Below, piece by piece: positions 1 to 4,141 of a stretch of 9,290 nucleotides of DNA. The translations under genes and the position numbers were made by a program. A model generated the notes under the pieces. It was not told the DNA's origin. It worked only from the letters and a program-made list of their open reading frames with translations, and did not search any database. This DNA comes from Methanocellaceae archaeon UBA148 (GTDB lineage: Archaea > Halobacteriota > UBA148). Each line of letters begins with the position of its first letter. Within the stretch, counting starts at the first letter, position 1. The stretch is taken from NCBI GenBank assembly GCA_002495885.1, contig DAHG01000037.1, positions 3,340 to 12,629 on the forward strand, in the 5' to 3' direction.

Positions 1-94
1 AGAAAATGTCTATCCGCTCAGCCGTCTTGGGATGCTTTTCACAGAAGTTTCCCGCCTTCTGCCACTTGCGATAAAATTCATCACATCGAACCAT
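1..94 (-). CDS. Unrecognised protein, N-terminal fragment (runs off left edge)
   Basis: The frame is open from an ATG at 94 to the window edge and gives 31 residues starting MVRCDEFYRKW. It is too short for most ORF callers here. The start is supported by a near-perfect archaeal SD, GAGGTGAT (98-105 on this strand), four bases before the ATG. That SD overlaps the stop codon of the upstream 119-residue gene (104-106), so the two are very probably co-transcribed and translationally coupled. The visible part has two cysteines (C4, C18) and a His (H21), which could be the start of a small metal-binding protein, but there is too little to assign a function. It is the third gene of the minus-strand operon that begins at 1089. 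Confidence 0.6.
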   Translation of the reverse strand, partial: MVRCDEFYRKWQKAGNFCEKHPKTAERIDIF

Positions 95-103
95 AAAATC
101 ACC

Positions 104-463
104 TCAAATGATCTTCAAGACCTGCCTTTGCGGCTCACCCTTCTCTCCATTGTGGCCCCTAAGAGCTGGAGGATCGCTCTTGATCTGATCGCCTTTAATT
201 GCCAACTCCCCGAGAGCCTTATCTGAAACAATGGGCGTCGCATATTTTCGCATGTGCTCGCTGCCATACGTTCTCAATGAATATTGTCTCAACTCAATTT
301 CTCTTTCTTCTGGTGTTTTAGAATCAAGCTGTAGCCGCCTCGCTGCAGCTTTTTGATTGATAGACCCCTCAATTGTGCCTGATATCTGAGATTCAAACTT
401 AAGATCGCGGGCCCGCCGCCCTGAAAGTGTGTCTTCCAGATATTTATATTCGTCAGACTTCAT
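104..463 (-). CDS. Unrecognised hydrophilic 119-residue protein
   Basis: I chose the ATG at 463 (MKSDEYKYLED) over a longer frame reaching 535 because it forms a TGATG overlap with the stop of the 208-residue gene (463-465). This is a standard translational-coupling junction, and the extra 24 residues of the longer frame lie entirely inside the upstream gene. The protein is charged and rich in Glu, Arg and Lys. A predicted helical stretch follows TPEEREIELRQYSLRTYG in the middle, and the C-terminus is Pro/Gly-rich (SDPPALRGHNGEKG). I see no membrane segment, signal peptide or known catalytic motif and do not recognise the family. It is the second gene of a three-gene minus-strand operon. Confidence 0.7.
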   Translation of the reverse strand: MKSDEYKYLEDTLSGRRARDLKFESQISGTIEGSINQKAAARRLQLDSKTPEEREIELRQYSLRTYGSEHMRKYATPIVSDKALGELAIKGDQIKSDPPALRGHNGEKGEPQRQVLKII

Positions 464-1089
464 CAAATCATCTCTGAAATCTGCGCAGCATTCAAAACCG
501 GGCGGTGGTGGTGCGGATAAAGCGCCGAATCGCATAGCCCATGTTCATCTTTCAGATGGGGCTCTAGCGCACTCTTAAGCTTCTGCAGGGCCTCCAGCTC
601 AGCAGCACCAGCCCGTATAGCTAAAGCTCGCGAGTCCTCCATAGCTCGTACTTCTGGATGAGACCAAATTTCAGGAAGAGTTATCACCCGGTTTCGTACA
701 ATCAAATCGACAACAACAGCGTTTATACGCACCTGCATATCCCGGCCTATCTGCCCGATTTCCTTGATCCTGTCCTCGATCTTCTCCATTGAGCAGGGCT
801 GCATTTTATGCTCTTCAAAGACTTTTTCAATTCCCTCGATGATCGACAGCAAACTCTCTCTTTGTGATCGAGTCTCGTTTAATTCCATTTGGAGTTTGGT
901 CACCTTTTGCTCATCAGAGAATCCAGACACCATGGGCTGCCCATCATCGTCCATTTCGATTAGAGTGAGACTCTTGATCTGTCCCTGCAAATCACCTATA
1001 ACTGTCTCAAGCTCTAGAACAGCTCCGGGAAATTTGAGAATAGGATCATTCATCCTGCCTCTTCTCTCTGCGATTTCTATAAGTACCAT
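463..1089 (-). CDS. Unrecognised coiled-coil 208-residue protein
   Basis: This is the first gene of the minus-strand operon. It is mostly helical, with a likely coiled coil around residues 25-95 (LELETVIGDLQGQIKSL, then KLQMELNETRSQRESLLSIIEG). A Leu/Ala-rich helix at about 160-185 precedes a His-rich tail (YPHHHRP). No enzyme motif is recognised; a structural or scaffold role is possible but unproven. Two starts compete. The ATG at 1089 lies about 26 bases from a TATA-like TTATTTTAAG (around 1118), which fits a nearly leaderless transcript. The ATG at 1053 (MNDPILKFPG) has GAGG four bases upstream and would give 196 residues. The stop overlaps the start of the next gene. The promoter region is shared with the divergent gene at 1170. 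Confidence 0.7.
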   Translation of the reverse strand: MVLIEIAERRGRMNDPILKFPGAVLELETVIGDLQGQIKSLTLIEMDDDGQPMVSGFSDEQKVTKLQMELNETRSQRESLLSIIEGIEKVFEEHKMQPCSMEKIEDRIKEIGQIGRDMQVRINAVVVDLIVRNRVITLPEIWSHPEVRAMEDSRALAIRAGAAELEALQKLKSALEPHLKDEHGLCDSALYPHHHRPVLNAAQISEMI

Positions 1090-1169
1090 GTTATCCCTTT
1101 TTGCATTTATGCCTTAAAATAATTTTCGCACAAAAACGCTCATATAGACAAAACGCATTTGTAATTAAT
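1090..1169. promoter_or_regulatory. Divergent promoter region between the two leftmost operons
   Basis: This 80-bp A/T-rich gap separates the minus-strand gene starting at 1089 from the plus-strand gene starting at 1170. On the minus strand, TTATTTTAAG around 1113-1123 sits about 26 bases from the ATG at 1089. On the plus strand, CATATAGAC at 1141-1149 sits about 25 bases before the ATG at 1170. Neither ATG has a convincing SD, so both may be leaderless. The assignments rest on spacing and base composition only. Confidence 0.45.
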
Positions 1170-1556
1170 ATGCCGGAAATTCGAAGAGTAATTCTAGATA
1201 TTACTGCCTACGATGCACTGAAGGTTGAAAGCCTTGTACGGCACGAGAACATCAAAAACACTTTATCTGCAATGATATTGGAAAATTTGAGCCCTGAAAC
1301 AAAAGAAGTCCTCAAATGCCTTCGCGACCGAAACAGGCCAAAAGGCCCAAAATCCAACCAGGAATGCGGCGCGTCTACAGCTATCGAAAAGACAAGGCAA
1401 TTGTCGAAGAATCCTGATGCTTTAAATCAAATCAAGACCTTCTGGAATGAGGGAGAGAGAAATCGAGCTGAAATCGCCCGAAAGATCGACTATCCAAAAG
1501 CAACTACAAGTGCCGTGATTTCAAAAATGGTAAAGGCCGGAGAGCTGAAAATATGA
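1170..1556 (+). CDS. Winged-helix/HTH DNA-binding protein (possible regulator)
   Basis: This is a 128-residue protein. The C-terminal half (about residues 80-128) looks like a winged helix-turn-helix: a helix around FWNEGERNRAEIARKI, a turn, a recognition helix PKATTSAVISKMVKAG, and a final strand ELKI. The N-terminal 45 residues (RRVILDITAYDALK onward) could be a ribbon-helix-helix-like strand and two helices, so this may be a two-domain regulator; that part is weaker. The linker is basic and polar. I preferred the ATG at 1170 over a TTG at 1101, because the extension runs through the promoter region and is low-complexity. No SD is visible and a TATA-like box lies about 25 bases upstream, so it may be leaderless. 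Its stop overlaps the next start (ATGA), giving an operon with the two following genes. Specificity is unknown. Confidence 0.75.
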   Translation: MPEIRRVILDITAYDALKVESLVRHENIKNTLSAMILENLSPETKEVLKCLRDRNRPKGPKSNQECGASTAIEKTRQLSKNPDALNQIKTFWNEGERNRAEIARKIDYPKATTSAVISKMVKAGELKI

Positions 1557-1813
1557 AGCTAACTAAGGAACAAGATAGGAATCTCCTGGCAGCAGCAGAA
1601 GAGTTCTTCGACTATAGCCCGTGCCTGCATTGCACTCACTACTTTGACGACGATGATGAAGATAGTGAAAGGTTCAACGAACCTCCAGCATGCGATGCAT
1701 TCCCTGAGGGAATGCCTGATGAAATCTTCTTTGGCCGCAATCTGCACAGGGAGCCTTACCCTGGCGACCATGGGATTATCTTCGCGGATATAGATGAAGA
1801 TACCCTCAGTTAA
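1553..1813 (+). CDS. Small Cys/His conserved-type protein (C-x-x-C ... CDAFP ... H ... GD)
   Basis: This 86-residue acidic protein has a clear metal-site pattern: C24-x-x-C27 with H29, C47 in the motif CDAFPEGMPDEI, then H65 and a PGDHGIIF segment at 70-77. Small proteins of this general pattern, a CxxC followed by a C-x-AFP-x-G-x-P segment and a downstream His, recur in many bacterial and mobile-element genomes as hypothetical proteins. I recall the pattern but not an assigned function. The four Cys/His positions suggest a zinc-stabilised fold. A short Asp/Glu run (32-39) separates the first pair from C47. It overlaps the stop of the upstream HTH gene by ATGA, and the NYN gene follows, so it is probably expressed with both. 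Real gene: high confidence; function unknown. Confidence 0.8.
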   Translation: MKLTKEQDRNLLAAAEEFFDYSPCLHCTHYFDDDDEDSERFNEPPACDAFPEGMPDEIFFGRNLHREPYPGDHGIIFADIDEDTLS

Positions 1814-1873
1814 GCGGGGATGGCGGCGGTAGCGGCCCAAACAATTATATCTGCAAGATATCAATTGATCTTA

Positions 1874-2449
1874 ATGACAGAAGACCGCTTAATGATCTTT
1901 ATTGACGGCCAAAACCTGATGGGTGGAGCACGCAAGCTCCATGTACAGATTGATTGCGTTAAGCTTAGAGATGTATTAGCAGAAGGGCGTAAACTAAAAA
2001 GAGTGTACTATTACAACTCAATACCACCTAACCTAAACAATGATCCTGAACTAAAAAAGGCAATAGACAAAGAGATGGGCTATTATCATTATTTGGAATA
2101 TTCAGGATTTAAGAATTCGATTATACCTCTGAGAAAAAGAAAGTTTGAATTCAAATGTGAAAGTTGCGGAGAGATGACCACTATCGAAAGGGAGGTAGAA
2201 AAAGGCGTAGACGTTGCCTTAGTGTCTGATATGCTATCTCTGGCAACAACCGGAGCTTACGATGTAGCCACAATCGTATCTGGCGATCTGGATTATCACA
2301 AAGCAATAGACGAAATTCAGAGACGTGGATTAATCGTAGAGATTGCGTACTTCAGAAGCCAGGGCATCAGCAAAGACTTGATACGATTGGCAGATCGCTT
2401 TATCGACCTTGAGGAAATTCTAGACAAAATCAAGCGTGACAATAGGTAG
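1874..2449 (+). CDS. NYN (PIN-like) domain protein, probable RNase
   Basis: NYN/LabA-like proteins are PIN-fold, metal-dependent nucleases usually acting on RNA. Numbering from the ATG at 1874 (191 residues), the expected acidic motifs are visible: a first strand ending in FIDGQN (D11, N14), KGVDVALVSD (D113, D119) and VSGDLDYHKAI (D138, D140), followed by helix-strand elements (IDEIQRRGLIVEIAYF). A CESC pair (C95, C98) sits in an insert before the second acidic motif and could bind metal as half of a site. The start is uncertain: 1874 and 1892 both keep the whole domain. An ATG at 1820, seven bases after the upstream stop, would add 18 residues that do not resemble the domain. It is the third gene of the operon after the winged-helix and Cys/His proteins, suggesting an RNA-targeting or defence-like role under local control (inference). 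Confidence 0.85.
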   Translation: MTEDRLMIFIDGQNLMGGARKLHVQIDCVKLRDVLAEGRKLKRVYYYNSIPPNLNNDPELKKAIDKEMGYYHYLEYSGFKNSIIPLRKRKFEFKCESCGEMTTIEREVEKGVDVALVSDMLSLATTGAYDVATIVSGDLDYHKAIDEIQRRGLIVEIAYFRSQGISKDLIRLADRFIDLEEILDKIKRDNR

Positions 2450-2456
2450 TAAGTAA

Positions 2457-2608
2457 CCAGGCGGCAAGCGGTTGCCCGCTGTTTTTGAGGGGATAAGTCC
2501 CCGCCGCCTGTGAGCTATTAACAACGTATACTAAGTATCCGCCTGGTAAAAGCTTTTCGGTATATTCGGCCCGAGAACGAGCTAACTTAGGGGGAAGATA
2601 GAGGCGGA
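2457..2608 (+). ncRNA. Candidate structured RNA with competing helices
   Basis: This stretch starts eight bases after the NYN stop; I noticed no convincing ORF in it. Hand folding gives a stem CAGGCGGC (2458-2465) with GCCGCCTG (2503-2510) enclosing two hairpins, AGCGG-TTGC-CCGCT and GGGGA-TAAG-TCCCC, forming a three-way junction. Downstream, CTAAGT (2531-2536) pairs with ACTTAG (2585-2590) around a hairpin TTTTCGG (2554-2560) with CCGAGAA (2571-2577). TCCGCCT (2538-2544) can pair with AGGCGGA (2602-2608), which would make a pseudoknot. Alternatively CCGCCTGG (2539-2546) is a perfect 8-bp partner for CCAGGCGG (2457-2464). No known RNA family was recognised. It could be a 3' UTR element of the NYN mRNA, a cis-regulator of the gene at 2761, or an independent RNA. 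Strand is assumed from the flanking genes. Confidence 0.4.
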
Positions 2609-2760
2609 AATTCTGCTAATGCTTAGCAATCTTTATTATTGATAAAAGAAATCTTAGCCTGAATAATAGTAATAAAAACTGGTCCGCCAGGGTGTTCACA
2701 GCACCCTGACAGGAGAACTCCACCCCTGGAGAAAGGGGAGCACGATTGGAGCACGATTAG
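2609..2760 (+). promoter_or_regulatory. Leader/promoter region of the coiled-coil gene, with hairpins and duplicated SD
   Basis: No gene is seen here. In order it holds a small hairpin TGCTAA-tgc-TTAGCA (2614-2628); an A/T-rich stretch (about 2630-2678) that could supply a TATA box; a GC-rich hairpin CAGGGTG-ttcacag-CACCCTG (2688-2708); and CCCCT-ggagaa-AGGGG (2723-2738), which has an alternative fold CTCCA-cccc-TGGAG. The 11-base unit GGAGCACGATT then occurs twice in tandem (2737-2747 and 2748-2758) directly before the ATG at 2761. The second GGAG is nine bases from the ATG and is the likely SD. The first GGAG is partly within the hairpin. Confidence 0.5.
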
Positions 2761-3255
2761 ATGACAAATGTAGCCTCAGAAATAAATAGCTTTCTGCCAG
2801 CGTCGCAGGATGCTTGTTCTAATGTATCGCAATCAGAAGACTCTGTTTTTATCCTGTCCTCGGAGCAACTGCAGGAGATCATCAAAGGAGCCATTGAGCA
2901 GGCTATCCAGCCCCTGCAGGAGAAGATAGAAGCTCTTGAGGATGAAGTTGAAGCCCTAAGAGCCTCCCAGAAAGCGTATTATGAGCGTTTTAGCGGTGAT
3001 ATACTCGACCATGGTCAAAGACTTAAGAAGCTAGAGAAAGTCGATCCTCAGCCTCTACAGAAAGATAGAGGTGAGATTCTTAGAGCATTGATCGCGGCTA
3101 ATGGCGGCAAGATGCTTGCTAAAGATGCCCGCCAGAAGATGCACCTCAGCAAAGAGCTGTTCTCTATGCTCCTTGCCACAATGAGCGACTATATTGAGAT
3201 TAAGCCTCTGCATAGCGATAATAGGAGAAAGCTTCTGATCATAAGAACTTCCTAA
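2761..3255 (+). CDS. Coiled-coil plus winged-helix protein, probable mobile-element DNA-binding protein
   Basis: This is a 164-residue protein. Residues 1-32 are polar and probably disordered. About 33-94 is a strong coiled coil (LQEKIEALEDEVEALRASQK and the following helix ending RLKKLEK). About 102-164 is a predicted winged helix: EILRALIAANGGKMLAKDARQKM, then a second helix (SKELFSMLLATM) and a hairpin ending RRKLLIIRTS. This architecture suggests an oligomeric DNA-binding protein. A replication, partition or regulatory role is an inference from its neighbours. The start at 2761 is supported by GGAG nine bases upstream. The stop codon (3253-3255) overlaps the left arm of a 26-bp inverted repeat. 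It converges on the RHH gene at 3472-3969. Confidence 0.8.
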   Translation: MTNVASEINSFLPASQDACSNVSQSEDSVFILSSEQLQEIIKGAIEQAIQPLQEKIEALEDEVEALRASQKAYYERFSGDILDHGQRLKKLEKVDPQPLQKDRGEILRALIAANGGKMLAKDARQKMHLSKELFSMLLATMSDYIEIKPLHSDNRRKLLIIRTS

Positions 3256-3448
3256 ATAGTTCAATTGAACCTTTAACTAATTTCACCATCTCCCTATAAA
3301 GCTTAAGATTTGCATTGATCGCGTGGGAATTTACGCGATTTACTGATACTGATTACTTGGAGATAGAGATAAATATAGATTAATATATTAAAAATAGTAG
3401 TTCTAGAGAAATAGTTCAAAAATAGTTAAAGGTTCAATTGAACTATTT
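3254..3448. repeat. 195-bp interval bounded by a perfect 26-bp inverted repeat with palindromic cores
   Basis: The left arm (3254-3279) and right arm (3423-3448) are exact reverse complements over 26 bp. Each contains the 12-bp palindrome GTTCAATTGAAC. An 11-base copy of the left-arm start (AAATAGTTCAA) also occurs just inside the right arm at 3409-3419. The spacer is very A/T-rich, especially 3371-3400 (ATATTA runs), and contains no gene I can support. It lies between convergent genes, so it is not a simple promoter. Candidates are a replication origin with an A/T-rich unwinding region, a paired operator, a bidirectional terminator or recombination site, or a MITE-like insertion. No target-site duplication is visible outside the arms. 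Confidence 0.75.
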
Positions 3449-3471
3449 TTGGAGCCCTGGTCTCCTCCTTC

Positions 3472-3969
3472 TCACCTCTTCCAGAATCTCCACCATCTCT
3501 TTGCCTTTACCTCCTCCTGGGAGGGAGGCAGAGCCGGAGTAATTTTCTCTGAGAGCTGAGATAGATGGGCCCTGAGAAAGGCTATCTCATCATCCTTCAG
3601 CCTGATAGTATCCTTATAGTGCTCTAGATCATGATTAAGGCCGATAGCCTCTGCTGATGCCTGATCCTTTTCCGATCTGACTATCTCAAGCTCTGATCTT
3701 AACTGATCCTCTTGCGATCTTAGAGCTTCCAGATCGCGTTTTAGCTGGTTTAGTTCGGTCTTGATCTGGTTTGATTCCTTCCATCTCTGATCTAATTCAG
3801 ATCTAGCTTGATCGCGCTCTTTTATAGCCTGATCTAGTTCGGATCTATCATGGTGGAGGTAAAGATCAATAGCTTCCGCCAGCAATTGCTTCTTTGTGAT
3901 CCCCCTCTTGATCACAGCCTGATCAATCTCAGATATAGTCAGATCGTCTATCTCTGCATAAACCCTCAT
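3472..3969 (-). CDS. Ribbon-helix-helix protein with long coiled coil and Trp-rich basic tail
   Basis: This is a 165-residue protein. Residues 1-42 read as a ribbon-helix-helix domain: a short strand RVYAEID, helix ISEIDQAVIKRG, a turn at ITKKQ, and helix LLAEAIDLYLHH. Residues about 43-135 form a long, highly charged coiled coil with recurrent DQ and RSE units. The C-terminus is Pro-rich (PALPPS), then a basic aromatic tail KAKRWWRFWKR (155-165) that could bind a membrane or a partner. An SD GAGGAGA (3976-3982) lies about seven bases before the ATG, and a TATA-like AATAAATAAAAG lies around 4022-4033. RHH proteins commonly bind their own promoter. The phased GATC sites and inverted repeat upstream are plausible targets (inference). 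A role in partition, relaxosome assembly or regulation is possible. Confidence 0.8.
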   Translation of the reverse strand: MRVYAEIDDLTISEIDQAVIKRGITKKQLLAEAIDLYLHHDRSELDQAIKERDQARSELDQRWKESNQIKTELNQLKRDLEALRSQEDQLRSELEIVRSEKDQASAEAIGLNHDLEHYKDTIRLKDDEIAFLRAHLSQLSEKITPALPPSQEEVKAKRWWRFWKR

Positions 3970-4130
3970 GAAAGATCTCCTCTGATCCTATCATAGGGCT
4001 CCTGATCGGATAAAGATCTATCTTTTATTTATTGGGCCTATGATAGCCGGATCTTCCCTGATCTTGTGGCGATCTTCCAGCATCAAGGATAAAATATTTT
4101 AGAAGATCAATTTTTAATACTTAAATGATC
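3627..4130. repeat. Dense, helically phased GATC array
   Basis: I count 27 GATC sites between 3627 and 4130; random expectation for this length is about two. From 3663 on, 19 of 25 neighbouring gaps fall within one base of a multiple of 10.5 bp (10, 11, 20-22, 31, 32). The array covers the 5' two-thirds of the RHH gene and continues through the non-coding divergent promoter region, where nine sites occur in 171 bp. Inside the gene the sites fall in all three codon frames (GAT-CAG as DQ, A-GATC-C as RS, G-ATC as I), so protein sequence alone does not explain them. Confidence 0.7.
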
Positions 4131-4141
4131 TATATTTATCT
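3970..4141. promoter_or_regulatory. Divergent promoter region with 10-bp inverted repeat
   Basis: This region drives the RHH gene leftwards and the hub-like gene rightwards. CTATCATAGG (3988-3997) and CCTATGATAG (4037-4046) form a perfect inverted repeat flanking the TATA-like box of the RHH gene (about 4022-4033), which fits an autoregulatory operator. GATCTTCC occurs twice, at 4050 and 4071. For the rightward gene, a TTTTTAATACTT stretch (4111-4122) lies about 26 bases before the ATG at 4142. No SD is present, so a leaderless transcript is likely. Confidence 0.55.

Noticed and set aside
464..535. Longer N-terminus for the 119-residue minus-strand gene
   Set aside because: The added segment lies wholly within the upstream gene in another frame and is Pro-rich without clear structure. 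The TGATG overlap start at 463 is far more likely.
1101..1169. TTG-initiated extension of the winged-helix gene by 23 residues
   Set aside because: The extension covers the A/T-rich promoter region, has no SD and does not look like protein. The ATG at 1170 fits TATA spacing better.
1559..1864. Minus-strand frame of about 100 codons opposite the Cys/His gene
   Set aside because: It is antisense to a gene with a conserved-looking motif pattern and good operon spacing. I take it as a shadow.
2457..2520. Right end of an IS200/IS605-type element or TnpB guide RNA
   Set aside because: The GC-rich stems ending in CCCCGCCGCC recall such ends, but there is no transposase or TnpB gene nearby and no matching left end.
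3254..3448. MITE with target-site duplication
   Set aside because: The inverted arms fit, but I see no direct repeat in the flanking bases and the left arm overlaps a stop codon. It is kept only as one option in the repeat entry.
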